Below, in pieces: positions 47,506 through 60,364 of a stretch of 64,000 nucleotides of DNA. A program made the translations under genes and the position numbers. The stretch's first letter is position 1, and the number at the start of each line of letters is the position of its first letter. The notes under the pieces were generated by a model. The model was not told the DNA's origin, did not search any database, and saw nothing but the letters and a program-made list of their open reading frames with translations. The stretch is from Xestospongia muta (taxonomy: Eukaryota > Porifera > Demospongiae > Haplosclerida > Petrosiidae): NCBI GenBank assembly GCA_963693285.1, contig OY848917.1:12400192-12464191 (forward strand), written 5' to 3'.

Positions 47506-48502
47506 ACTACATATCGATAATATTCGACAGGATATCTCCCACTTGTAGACTTTCAATGACCAGTGATTGCAATTAGAGTATTTCCCTCTAGAAGAATTAC
47601 ACTGAAATTAATGTTTCATGTATAAAATAATGCATAACAACCATTCATAACAATAATTAAGGTACTACTTATCTCTCAACCAATTAAAGTAGTGATTAGA
47701 ACTAATTTAATTATTGTTGTACATGGTTGTTCTTTTCATGTATAAAATAATATATTAAGTATACTTCCCATTACTACTCTATGATTAATATCAATGAACA
47801 CTGAAAATATATTACCTAGTCATGTGATAATTGATCATCACTTGCTTATACTATATTATAATGTATATGATCACAGTTTAGATAGCAATTCATTATATAA
47901 TCCTTTCAGTGATGGTTGTTGTTTGTGATAAGAACTATAGTAGTTGTACATACGCAGATAATTTTGAATAGGATATCTGCCACTTTATAAGTTATTAATG
48001 ACTATGTGGTAAGGTATTGTCCCTCCAGAGGAATTACCTTGAAACTAATTACTTCATGTATAAAATAAAATAAAGTATAACAATTATGAATGACAATGAT
48101 TAATTAATACTGTTCTCTCAACCAATTAAAGTACTGTTGGAAGACATCTTACTCTAACTTCACCTGGTTAATTACCCAATCTTCAATGAAATCAAAGACA
48201 TATGCATTAACTGTGTTATATAGTATAGTATGTATAATATAATATTTCAGAGGTATTCTTATCATAGTTGTGTTCACATAATATGTTATAAACGTCATAA
48301 TTTCGTATAGTAATCAAACTATATTAATTAAAAGTCATATAGTATTGATAGTTAGATTAATTTAACTACGACAACGACATTCCGTCGATAAATTGAACGT
48401 TGCCATAACAACATAATTATTATTAAAGCCGACAGATATAAATTTGTCAAGCCATAGCACCTTCTCAGTTTACAAGATTAAACGTAATTTTGTGAAGAAG
48501 AA

Positions 48503-51500
48503 ATGGCGTATTTATATCACCAAAGGCTTGTGCCTGCTTTGCTGTTCCTCTTTGTGACCTGTAGCGACCTGACCTCTGGATCTCCTGTGTACGATACATT
48601 AGATCTGAGTCTGACAAAACTACAGAGCATAAATAGCACGTAAGACAAAAAACCAACTTACTAAAGCTGTGTGAACCATATAGCACCAATTTATTCATAA
48701 AGTTCTCTCCCAAGGATCTGATTTTATCCTTAGTAGTATCATGTGTATTGTAGAGATTTTTACTAGAGGTCCAATAGATATATATTTGTTCACTATGTAG
48801 ACTATTTTGTACAAAATGTTAACTGCACTATATAAAACTAGTTTGCTAACAGATTAAGACAATGAATGTAATTGAATTATGAATGAAGGTAATCTTGTTA
48901 GTGGCAGCTGATAAGCATAGCTACAATAAGTATTATGTATTGTGGTGAATATATAATGATAATATATCATGGGATCAGTAGTCGCTAGTGGTAGGTGTCT
49001 CTTATAGTTTCATTGGCTTATTTATTCATGTGTGAACAGTGAAACATTGCCTGGCCACGTGCTATGAATACATATTAAAAACCTTGTGAACTGTTTATAT
49101 TCATTAATTTAAGTCCATAGTCCTCTTGCCAAATGTACATCATTTTCACTGTCAAGACTTACTGTTGTTTATATGTGTTGTTGTCATTCACGTTGACCTA
49201 ATTAGATATTTATCACACATATTGAGGCTTCATTTAATAATGTGTCATATGAGACTATGTGAGGTGAAAAATACTAAAAAAGTGTGATCATTTTGGAGGT
49301 CAGATACGTGCACAACAAACTACCTACTTTACTGGTGCATGTAAACGTTAACTATATATGTAGCCTGATTTACAATAAGGGACCACTTCAATACAACTAT
49401 TTAAAATTCACTTGCATCTCTGTGAACATTTTTATAGAATGTTTACTAAATTTTGCATTTCAAATTATTTATTGTTTTTAAACTGAGATATAACTTAGTA
49501 AAACATCCATTGAAAAATGTGTAGTTGTGTACGCAACAACTGTTTGTTTTCTAGATGTTTTAAAGGAAGTGGTTCCTTTTCGAAAATCAGGTCATATATA
49601 TGTAGGACTTATTAGAAGTTAAATGAGCATTATTAAAAATAAGTTTGCATATTATGTATCATTCACTATAACTCTTAGTACTGATAAAAGCAAATAAAAT
49701 CTCCTACACTATGATTTCATCCATAGGGTTCATTCATTACATACATGTATATAGTGCTAGAGTTTGTCATCATTTAGTGTTAACTTGACATTCAGACTTG
49801 AAATAACATGGTAGCATTGTCTATACTACCACCTGTGTAATGTCTACTTAAGTTCCTTTCCCTACAAATTAATACGTCTTTGAAGCTAGGAGTATTTTCC
49901 TGCTCAGGTGTTGAATACATCTAATAGTTAATTAATATTAAGGTTTCTAGTTTCATTAGTGATGACGTGATTATTTCCTAATTCCAATGAATTACAGCTA
50001 ATTTATTCTCATAGAGTAGTTTATTAAGTGTAGCTGTCGATAATGTAAACATTAATAGTAGGCACAAATGACTTAGTAATTGTTAATTAATTAAGTGACA
50101 ACATTGGAAATATGCCAACTCCCTAGTTTAACAAATAATATGGAACTTGCTTATTAAACAATATATTATTAATAATTTTAGCATCTTAACAGTAATGATA
50201 CTGGTAACTTGCATGTCATAGGTGTGAAGTGTAGGACGTAACCTGATATCATTACTGTTCCTGGTACAGTGTATGTGACTGTTTTTATAAAGAGGGTAAA
50301 ATATGTATAACTCATCTTGTTTGACTATGAATATTAAGATAAGATAACGACACAGCTGTAATTGGATTATGTTATTATAACTAGTGAGTATTTGCCTCAT
50401 AAGAGTTAGCTGGGAACTTCAAACCCATAATTTAATGTCACATACCTCAGATACTAATTATGATCATAGATAATATTAGCAGTCTGTATACATCTGTTTT
50501 CACTCTACTCTTGTGGTGTTCATACCGAATAGGCTCCTAGTGTCTGGTGTCTAGGTAGTGACAGTATATCCTTTATACTCTATTGGTAATAAGAGAGTGT
50601 GATATCCATTGATATGGTAACTATAGCTACTAGATGACAAGAGATAACTAGGGATATGATATAATCTATGAATAAACTTTATTTCCTTTATATCAAAACA
50701 TCCATGGTCTTCTAGGTAATACCCTAGTGATGTAATACAGTATAGAGATTTTATCAAGCCATATTGTATAATGTTTATTATTTTGTTGTATGCAGAAACC
50801 TACAATAATACATTGCTTTTGTTAATATATAGTTGTCTAAATAAACTACAACAAGAAAAGAAAACTAGACTTAGTTCCAATTACATATTACAATATGTCT
50901 ATTTAATTCATCTTGGTATAACATACCTTATAATGATATTTTATGTATTTCCTGGTATTGTTTATATTGCCAGGTTTTCTATTATACAATACTTTTGTTA
51001 TATACAATGAAGCCTTATTGACTGGTCTTATATATATGTTATGATTGTGTTGATCTGTCCTTAAAGAACATGGGAGTATTCTGTTATAGTAAAGCCAGTT
51101 GGACTGTTCAAGGAAGCCTTATTACATCTTGTACATATAGGGCACTTTGATTAACCTACTTTTATAAAGAGATTGTTATCTATAAAGCAGTTTAGTATAT
51201 TATCATATAGTACATTGATGTTTTGGTGTGATTTATAGCTGCCATGGGGACATAAATAGGCCTCTTTATTGTGGTAGATAGTCTAGGCTTTAAGTAGGAG
51301 GTGACTGTTCAGTTACAAAGTAGTTTGTAATTTGTCACAGTTAGTATATACTCTCTCTTCGTAGACAGTTTGCCCATGATAAAGGCATACCTTTCATTAT
51401 TGTTTGTTACTGGATATATCACATAGTGTATCTACTTATCACTAGTAGCCTATAGCTATTTGATAAAACATTGATGTGGTCTGAAGGAATGTCAAATATA

Positions 51501-53542
51501 TCCTCCTCTTCCTCTATTATATCATTGGATCATGTATGTAGTATAAATGTGACAGTGAGAAAGAATGGATGTGGTTTAAGTAGACACATATAACTTTTGA
51601 TAGCAACATACTGATTAAGTGCCAGTGTACATGTACTTGTATACATGTTATAATACTCTCCTCAGTTATGACTATGTTATTTTTATAGCTATAGACTAGA
51701 GTGTGAAATATCTTAAGATGTGTATCATTGACACTAGATCTAGCAAACGAGTCATTAAATATACATGTTGTTGTTGTTTTTCACAGACTTTAGAATATTT
51801 GATAGTATTTTTAGTGACATCCTTTAATGCATGTACATTCTGTACTAAGCATATTTTGACGATCTGTGTCATGTAGCTCTATGTGGGAGTGTTTCTTTTA
51901 ATGATCGATCATATCACTACTATAGCATGTATGATGTATATTATCATGTCTCTGTGACAACCTAGCTGTTGTGTTAAATTTTTGATTTCTCATGAAACAA
52001 TATACAATTATTGTACATGTATTATAGTGTTTTTGTTTTCTTACACCTTTTTAAAAATCAAACTTTGACACTTGTCTTGCTACATAAAGATTCATATGAA
52101 GTTAAATTCATGGAACATGACATTATATTGTAGTTATTAATTATCAAAAGTATAATAATTATTATTATAATACTGTTTTTTTCTTTAGTGGATTAGATGT
52201 GCCCATTCCATCAAGTGTCACATTAACTTGTCAGGATGCAACAGTACAAGTATACAATGTGGATAAAGTACAGTATGATAATTGTCAGCCACTTACTGAT
52301 TCTAATATTCAAATTGGTATGTAGTCAATTTATTTATATATAATTTAAAGTGACTATTCTTTAAAACAGGTCACTGTGCAAAGAGTCCACTGTCGTTAAA
52401 TGTTCATGGTGTAACTATACCTGGATCTGTCAACTATGAAGTTGGAAAGACTTACTATTATGCAAGTAAGTTAACATATAAAACTAATATTGTTATTTAT
52501 TTTATTATACTTTAGTATATGACAACAATAAAGGAACAAGTCCTTGTGAAGCTGGCTACAAGTTTATGATAAATGTTTATGATCCTAATGGTAAGTGTCC
52601 TTATTAACATGAACTATATTATCTGATAGTACATGTAATTTATATGAATTATGTTGACTTTCTTTCTATTTATACAGCAATGACATCCACTTCACCAATA
52701 TCAGAACCATCATCAACTGTTTTAATTGAACCTTCCTCCTCCGTACCTATAACAGAGACCACAACATTTAGTAATGTCAGACTAACATCTCATCTACCTC
52801 CTCTTAGACCAACTACTATTAGTAGTAATCAACCTACAGAGCTACCTAAACCATCAGAAAAACCTAAAGAACCTATAGAGTCACCTAAACCATCAGATAA
52901 TCCTCTTATAGATCCAAGGATTACTTTGTCAGGTATGTCAGTTAATGAATACTTAGTTCATATCATACACTATGATAATATATATACTGTGACTATTGCT
53001 AGATGATTTAGCAATTTTTACTGACTAAGCATATGGTAACCAATGAATTTTTACTGTGAGTGTTAGACTAAGTGAGTATCAAAGCTCCTCTAGGCTAACT
53101 TGCTTCTTCTATCATTTATAGCATATATAGTTTCTCTATTAGCTCTCCAAGTAATTCCTACTAATATACATGTACCCACTATACAGTACTATGGTATGGA
53201 CATAAATATTTTTCACCTCACATAGTCTCATATAGCACATTATTACTTGAAGCTTTGTTGTGAAGGAACAAGCTTAATGACAATAACATTATGACATTAA
53301 TTGTTATAATATTAATTAGTAATCTAGGGAGCTCTCAAGTTTTAACTGTATAAAAACTATATAGAAGTCCAATGTGGAATATTTGTTATTCTTTTTTCCT
53401 TATTGTAGGTCCTTTTGAGACAATACGTCCTACATTGTATGGTGCTAGAAGTGGAACACAGACACTAAGAGTATCAACAATATTATTTATATGTACTGTT
53501 TTTGCTGTAATGTTGATATTACCATTAAGAAGACTTCTATAA
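48503..53542 (+). CDS. cupredoxin-fold (ephrin/phytocyanin-like) surface protein, six exons
   Basis: Exons 48503-48639, 52189-52316, 52370-52465, 52516-52590, 52678-52932 and 53409-53542 join in phase to 274 codons plus TAA. The N-terminus is a likely signal peptide (LVPALLFLFVTC). Residues about 46-150 read VTLTCQDATVQVYNVDKVQYDNC, GHCAKSPLSLNV, NYEVGKTYYYAS, then SPCEAGYKFMINV, matching the strand-and-disulfide pattern of ephrins and phytocyanins. The blue-copper His positions look substituted, so copper binding is doubtful. A Ser/Thr/Pro-rich stalk (about 150-230, with PKPSEKPKEPIESPKPS) follows. The C-terminus is hydrophobic (VSTILFICTVFAVMLILPL) then RRLL, so it is either a GPI signal or a single membrane span. 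Ephrin identity is possible but not proven. Confidence 0.78.
49363..49592. mobile_element. short MITE, copy B, in an intron
   Basis: The ends cctgatttacaataaggga and tccttttcgaaaatcagg pair with those of 46776-46862, but the interior is longer (about 230 bp). A tatatatgtag sequence occurs just outside both ends, three bases further out on the right. Confidence 0.6.
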
Positions 53543-53822
53543 CAACAATTATATTATTAAAGAAAGTATATTAATTTAATATTATATTATTGTACTGTGA
53601 CAGGTTTTGTATAATTTTTATCTGTGGGTGTATTTGAATTTTAGTCTTATTATATTGAATTATCAATATTATATATGTTGAATTATCCTTTGTGTTTCTA
53701 TCATATTCTTTGTATTATATCATGCATATATTTCACTTACATGTTAATGTTTTATGTTGATATTATATGTATGTATTATTGTTTAATCGTCTATCTCATC
53801 ATGAAATTTATCAAAAGACATT

Positions 53823-53828
53823 AATAAA
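53823..53828 (+). terminator. polyadenylation signal AATAAA
   Basis: It lies about 280 bases after the stop codon of the cupredoxin-fold protein and overlaps a second aataaaa motif. Confidence 0.55.
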
Positions 53829-56005
53829 ATAAAATCACAAAGATACTTTATGTGCTGGGTGATTAACAGAAGATTATCATCATCACCGACACTCCATCCT
53901 TTGATAAGCTTCTTTTGCTAATATAGAAAATTTGTTCCTTCATTATACATGTTTTGTCAATTTGAGCCCTTAATTGTTGTGATGATAAGACTGGAACTAT
54001 AGTGCATATCCATCCATGTCTTTATGCTGATACTGGACATGCATGGTGGTGCTGCAGTGAACAAAACATCTCAATCCTGTCATTTAGGGAAATATTATTA
54101 TTATATGATAGATGAGACAGACTTTGTTTATTCCAAGTCTGAATGTTAATATTATTTTTTTGATATTTAAGATGAGACAATATTAATATTATACATTTTG
54201 TAGTGCATGACCCTGTCAGTTTACTTTAAATAATACACAATCATGTCACAAATTTAAGTGGTCAAATTAAAATAAGACAATCCACTTCTTTATACTAACA
54301 AGAGCATACTCATTGCTGATATATGCTGTCTACCTTATAGTTGTGTTTTCATTAGAGTATACACATAAATTGTTCTTATTCCCATTTTAAATTTTCAACT
54401 ATATAATCAACTATATAATCTTATATAGTTGACATTTAGTATCATTCTACTAAATACATAATAGTACTTTTGTGGGCTTTTGTTTGCTATATATGGATGC
54501 ATTAAATATAGACATGATTATTTTACTTAGAAATGGTCACAATCAGTTTTGTTCCAATCATTAGGTGATATAGTACTATACACTCACTATACTGTATAAC
54601 ATTACAAGACGTTTTATGTTTTATAATAAACTAAGTCCAAATATTGTATCTGTAGTAGTAGCTTCTGCTTTCATAATAGAATTACTACTACTATTGAAGT
54701 AAAACATCTCATAGGCAGTCACATCTGATACAGGTAACCAGGAGAGTTACATGATGAAGACCTGTGTTAGTCCTGAAGTGCTCAAAACAGTTGAATTACC
54801 ATTGGTTCATTAGTGTAGAATATACTAATGATATCTGTCCTTGGTCACTGTGATAAATACTGATGTTCACTACTCTAGAGCTTACTAATGGCAGCTCTCC
54901 TAAGTCACTATGTAAGTGCTAATATTTACTCTAACAGGATTGTGTATACAAATGATTATGGTTTTTACTGAACTCCTCTATCCTGTCTTGTCATTATTTC
55001 TTGAAGAGTATGTAAATTCTGATCTTCTCAGCTCTGTCATTCTATGTCATACTCCAAAAAACACTGTCTTTATGTTTTTATCAGGGCACATATCTTGGAA
55101 ACTTAGTTTTGCCCTTTTTTACAGCCAACTATATAAATACTCAAATACACATACATGTATCCTTAAGATACCACAGCATCATTTATACCTTAAACTATCT
55201 CTGATAATTCTAATAATAAAATTTTCATATACTCTAATATACTGGTTTAGTATACATGGATCTAGTCAATAGTTCATAATATTTGATAGCTATAGTTTCT
55301 AGTATCAAGGAATTATACTCAATCAATTATAGCTATAGATATAATGAAATTGACTAAGTTTAAATCCATAAAATATCGTTACAATTAGTACTTGTTACTG
55401 TAATATATTGATAATAGAAACTTTTAATTTTGACAGAAAACTTATGTAACATTTATAGCTTGTATTTAATCTGGTAGTGTGATAACCTCCCTACTGTTTA
55501 GTTTTTTATTATTTAATTTTTTTGATAATATAATAGCAAAATTTGACACAAACACAATATTATGTAACATTATATAATGAAGGTAAATAAAGTATTAAGG
55601 TTTTTTTAGCTATTATGACAAGAGATACTAACAGCTGGGGTCCCCATTTGGCTTGCTGTGTTTGATAGACACTAGTCCAGATAACCAAGACTATAGACCA
55701 TATTAACAGTCTAATAAGAGATACCAAGACTTATCATCAAAGTCTGGAGACATGATTTTTCGATTCATAGCAACTTTTCTGTAGTATTGAAACAAGCTCA
55801 CACTATAAAATTATAATAATTATTAGAAGGTGTGGTTTGTGTGAGTAAAAAACGTCACCACGTGGCTTCAAAAAAAACTGTAACTACGAAGTGGACAAGT
55901 GGTACACCAATGGATGGTGATATGATGAGTTTGGTAACTACATTGGACAGAACTAGACAGTAACAATACTGAAGAAAAGAGAAACCATTCTGAGTGAATG
56001 GTAAG
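53829..56005. other. spacer without recognised gene
   Basis: An open frame at 54916-55272 is hydrophobic and AT-driven, without motif or splice support. Imperfect direct repeats of about 70 bp lie at 54790-54930 (gagcttactaatg, tcactatg). Nothing else is seen. Confidence 0.5.
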
Positions 56006-56009
56006 GTTT

Positions 56010-59000
56010 TTTTTGTAATAACATGTGACCTTGTATATGATGATGAATTAGATAAGAGAGAAGATGATGAAGTTATGGATATTAGTAAAGATACTCTTGT
56101 TTTATAAGTACCTGATACACAAGCTATTGTATTGTATGAAGATAAAAAATATCCAACAACTGAAGAAGTGTATAGACCTGATGTTGAGGTAAGCATTGAT
56201 TAAATTATTACCTTATTTGGGCATATTTTACATGATGATACAAGGAAATACTTGATCCATTATTAGTAAATTTATGTTTATTACCATAGCAACCTGACCA
56301 CACCTCCATTAGAACCAGTCACTGCTCCTGTTTAAAAAAGGAATTTTTTTCACCAAGAGAAGGAGTTACCATGCAGTAACAGCATATAAAATAAAGTGAG
56401 TTAAACAGGTTTGTAAATCCTCTTTAACTCGTCTGACAGGTTGATTTAACTGATAGTCCAGAGGTAATCCAAAAATGTGACTATTATAGGATGTCTTCAT
56501 CATTACAAAGTGAGGATTACATGTCAATATGTACATGTTTTGTTTGTTGACAAGTTTTTATTTAGTTGAACAGATTCATCCTAATGTATTTGAAGGACGA
56601 AATAAAATGTGAGTTGTATAATTATATTTAATAATTACAGGGTTCCTCTCATTTTATTATATAGATAACACTATTCACAGAATTAGAGGTTAGTACTTCA
56701 GACACCACTCCTCGATAATTAATATCTTATTTGTAGCATGGAGTTAGTATAAAGAGTGCGCCTCTCTCATCAGTTTCATCTGATTCTAACGACAAGTCAT
56801 ATCATTAATTTACATAACACTCCAGGTCAGTAATAATGAGTAGGTGTGGTTATTTATATAAGCATGATGTCATGGTCAATATAGTGATGTTATGACCTAC
56901 AAATAATGCTAATATTAATATCATCAGATTAATTTGTAGTTGCATGTGACAGTCACCTGATGAACATGTTATTAATGTAATAGTCACATGACATGTCATG
57001 TATAGGTCATGTGAACTTTTTTGATGAGGTGAAACAACTTATCATTTCTATATTGTGTGATAATAATAGTAGACACATCATAAGGAGTCAGTCACTCCTG
57101 TTAATTTGATCTAATAATATGTTATCAGGTTATGATGATAGAGTGATTATTTAAATATGCTGTATAAGAGAAGTTAGCTATTACAATATGTATCAATAAA
57201 AAGATATCTGTATGTGAAAGAGCCCAATAATAGCCTTTGTGAGTCTATAGGTTCCTGGTATATGATATATTATTGTGTAGACTGATATTTCAACTTAAAT
57301 TACCTCCTCTTAATGCTTTAGATGAAATCAACTGTTTATTAATCAGAGGTGGAGTCACAAATTTTTGAGTGGTCAGGTTATAAGGTACAACCTTTAATGT
57401 GAGGCATAAACAAGGAACCAAAATCCTCTAGGGGTGTATGGGGCATGCTCCCCCAAGAAAATTTTGGAATATAAGGCTTCAAGGAGGCCTCTGGTGCAAT
57501 CTGAGGTACATGCATGTACCCCCTCCCCCAATGCATTTACAGTTTAACTCATCATATTGAAAGGTAGTTAAAATTTAGCAAAAATATTTTGACGTGTCTC
57601 TTTGGCATTGATAAAATCATTACTTATTTGTTTTATGTCAAGGTTGTCTGTGTAATCCTAGTGATAATGAAGAATCATTATGTGATTATGATGTGCTTGA
57701 GACATGGTGCTTCTTAAATATGTTTTTATTCTTCTTAAGGCACTAAATGAACTTTCTGAAGAGCTGTATGTAGCAGGTATAACCAAAAGTAACTGGAACA
57801 ATCAACAAACCATATCAACTAAAGTCCTTTGGGTTGAACTAAGACCGAGAAGTTCTTTGTTATCTGACACTGTCAGTTTTCCTTCCTTACTTTCCTAATA
57901 TAATGTTTGTAGTGTGAGAAGTTGTGATTCCAAATCACCTCTCCTGAGATCTTCTTCATAGACGTTACATACAATATCTAGTTCACACTTGTTATCAATA
58001 CCACTGCTAGCCTTAAATAGAAGCTGCTCTACGTTAGAATAAATTTTAAGGCCTGGTTGGTCAAACCTTTCAGTTATACTTGTTACTGCTAAATCCAAGG
58101 CTTCAAAGTATTTTTACCTATACATATCTTTAGGTATTCCCGGAAAATGTGGAATGCAGATTCCTTTTTCATAGCGTTGGAGTCTTTTGCGTCTTCTTGG
58201 TAATACAGGCTCTTCAACATCAAACTGGACTCTCCTTGCTTCAACTTTGTCCCAAAATAAATCAAAGTTGGAATCTGAACGGATTGTCTGAAGAGTTTCA
58301 ACTGTAAGCATAGCTACCTCATGCCCCTTTACAGTAGATAGTGCAGGAGTTTGCAGTGTTTGGCTAAGCTTATCTGTGTGTCGAAGAATGAGCTCAGATA
58401 GTACCAGGTTAAAAAGAAACTGAAAGGTATCCATCTGATTGGAAACACCTTAGATTGTTGCCTTCATTTCAGTATCAGAAGTGCATTTGAGTGCTTCATC
58501 CCAAAGTTCAGAATGTTAATAATAGTGGCTAGGGATTCAGCTCTTATTGTTCATTTTGAAGGAAACATTGTATGAATGAACAGTGACTCACTTTCTATTT
58601 TCTCTTTAATTTTATTTAGCAAAGTTTCTTGTTTTGGAAAAAAAATTTATTTTATCAATTCAAAACATGTGTTAAGACAGACTTTCATTGTAAGGACAAA
58701 GTGTAGTTTATAAGATATGTACACTTTGTATAAGTGGAGGTTTCTTAGTAATGGAATTTGCTAAGAGACTCTGCGGATTTAATTTTATAAAACAAAGTTA
58801 TTTATTATAACATAATATCATATTATGTATGTGGTATATTTTTAGGTGTACATTTACAATGAAATAACCTTCAACTGAATCACAAAGCATTTGTTAAATT
58901 TATCTTGGAATCTCTGTAAGTTATTAGTTTGTTGCTATAGTAACCATCATGTGACCTCATGTAGATACATGAATTTACTCAGACAGTAAGTGATGTTGAT

Positions 59001-59345
59001 ACAATTTTACCTCAAGATGAACTTGGTAAGTAAACTATTGATCATTTTACTCTAATTTAATGGAAGTGGTCTTATATAGATATATATTTGAGTAAAGGAT
59101 GACTCCAGATGAATATTATGCACCTGTTTATGTAGCTAAGACAAAGGTGTCCATCCATTATATTATTGTGTCTCTATTTTCTTTTATGTGTGTCCATTGT
59201 ACATTGTGTGTCCATTTATTATAGATGGAGCACACATATTCAGATGTTGTTGATGATGAGTTAGGGAAAGCTATGTTATCATATGATCATAATGAACCTC
59301 TTATGGTTCATATCACTAAATTATATCAAACAGGAACATGTGAGT
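56010..59345 (+). pseudogene. EFTUD2: unprocessed, decayed copy of EFTUD2 (U5 snRNP GTPase)
   Basis: Fragments follow the order of the spliceosomal GTPase. An N-terminal acidic stretch leads to VLYEDKKYPTTEEVYRPDVE with a gtaagc donor (56190). Next come EPVTAP (about 56297), TCFVC and VEQIHPNVFEGR (about 56535-56605), LFTELE (about 56675), HGVSIKSAPLSSV (56738-56790), GHVNFFDEV (57004-57030), LIFQLKLPPLNA and DEINCLL (57282-57345), FVKFILESL (58888-58915), VSDVDTILPQDELG (58989-59023), IYLSKG and LQMNIM (59084-59125), and EHTYSDVVDDELGKAM with PLMVHITKLY (59225-59320). Introns remain between fragments, so it arose by DNA duplication, not retroposition. Stops and frameshifts are frequent, and the GTP-binding P-loop is not recognisable. 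Everything after the domain-II start is absent. A ZMYM1-like hAT piece sits inside. Confidence 0.8.
57895..58434 (-). pseudogene. hAT/ZMYM1-like transposase fragment
   Basis: A single minus-strand frame has one TAA (about 58110) between MYR and KYFEALDLAV. Motifs are ELILRHTDKLSQTLQTPALS, FDLFWDKVE, LPRRRK with RYEKG, HFPGIPKDMYR, and AVTSITERFDQPGLKIYSNVEQLL, which match the middle region of hAT-derived ZMYM1-type proteins (between the DUF4371-like part and the C-terminal dimerisation domain). A related stretch continues to about 57700. Neither end is recognisable. It interrupts the EFTUD2 pseudogene and is on the opposite strand. Confidence 0.65.
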
Positions 59346-60360
59346 AATCATGTGACTGTCATGTGACTGATGTATGCTGTAGTGTATAATGGACAACTAT
59401 ACTCGGTTGAGTTGGGCCACCCAGACATGTAAATAACTTTGCCGTTTTACGTGCTATCCGCATGAAACTTGCACCAATTGATTCAGCTCGCAAACACACG
59501 TTTTATGAATTGGCTCTCTAATGCTACGAGAAAGTAGCAAACTACCGTATAGCAAGAAATTTTCACGGCCCAAAATTTTCACAAATTTGGCGATTTTTTG
59601 AATTACAGAAAATTAATCCTCAGAAATTTTAACTCTTAATGATTAATACCACATGTTTAAAATGGCTCTGTACAAATACTTTAACAAGGACTCTTCAAAG
59701 ATACTACCTAGTCCTGATGGACCTTTATCACAGTAGACCTTTGTGTTAGGAAACTGGTCTAACAGCAATCTTTGTGAAAAATACATGTTTATCATTCAGC
59801 ATTTCATTTTGCAATAAGACTGCTTTATCAGATGTAGTTAATAAACAACCAGTAATGGATAACCAAGTTGGGTCATTATTGTTAACAATAACAAACTATA
59901 ACTAAAATTAACCAGCCATTGATTTATAATTAATAACAAAAACTAAAAATTGCATGTATTGGAAAAAGAAATGTGCTAAGTGGCAATAACCTTGAAACAG
60001 AAGTATTAATCAAAAATAACAAGGATTACTTACATATTTAGCATGTAATAAATTTATCGTTTTCTTTGGTTTATTGATTTATAATTACAATAACTAAAAA
60101 CCTATTACTAAAACTAAAATTCTTGAAGTTTTTGTGAACAATTAATAATTAAACAATAATTATTACAAATGTTTTACAATAACAATAACAATAACTAAAA
60201 TACAAATCCATTACTTTTATAACACTACTATTCTCTTGACAGTTATTCATTGTTTGACAAAGGTAAGTGTGCCTCTGTTCAATAATATGAGGTTGTTTGT
60301 AGTAGTGGTGTCTGTCATCCACTCTCTTATGTCTATAAAGTACAATATTAATAGGCATCA
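59346..60360. other. spacer with repeat-derived sequence
   Basis: The block 59540-59640 (accgtatagcaagaaattttcacgg) resembles the ends of foldback elements, but no partner end was found. The rest is AT-rich. Confidence 0.45.
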
Positions 60361-60364
60361 TAAC

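Noticed and set aside
54916..55272. 118-codon hydrophobic open frame that could be called a membrane protein
   Set aside because: The composition is what AT-rich DNA gives by chance; no exon borders, no family motif.
55855..56196. 113-codon minus-strand open frame
   Set aside because: It overlaps the sense-strand EFTUD2-like fragment, which has a recognisable match and a proper splice donor.
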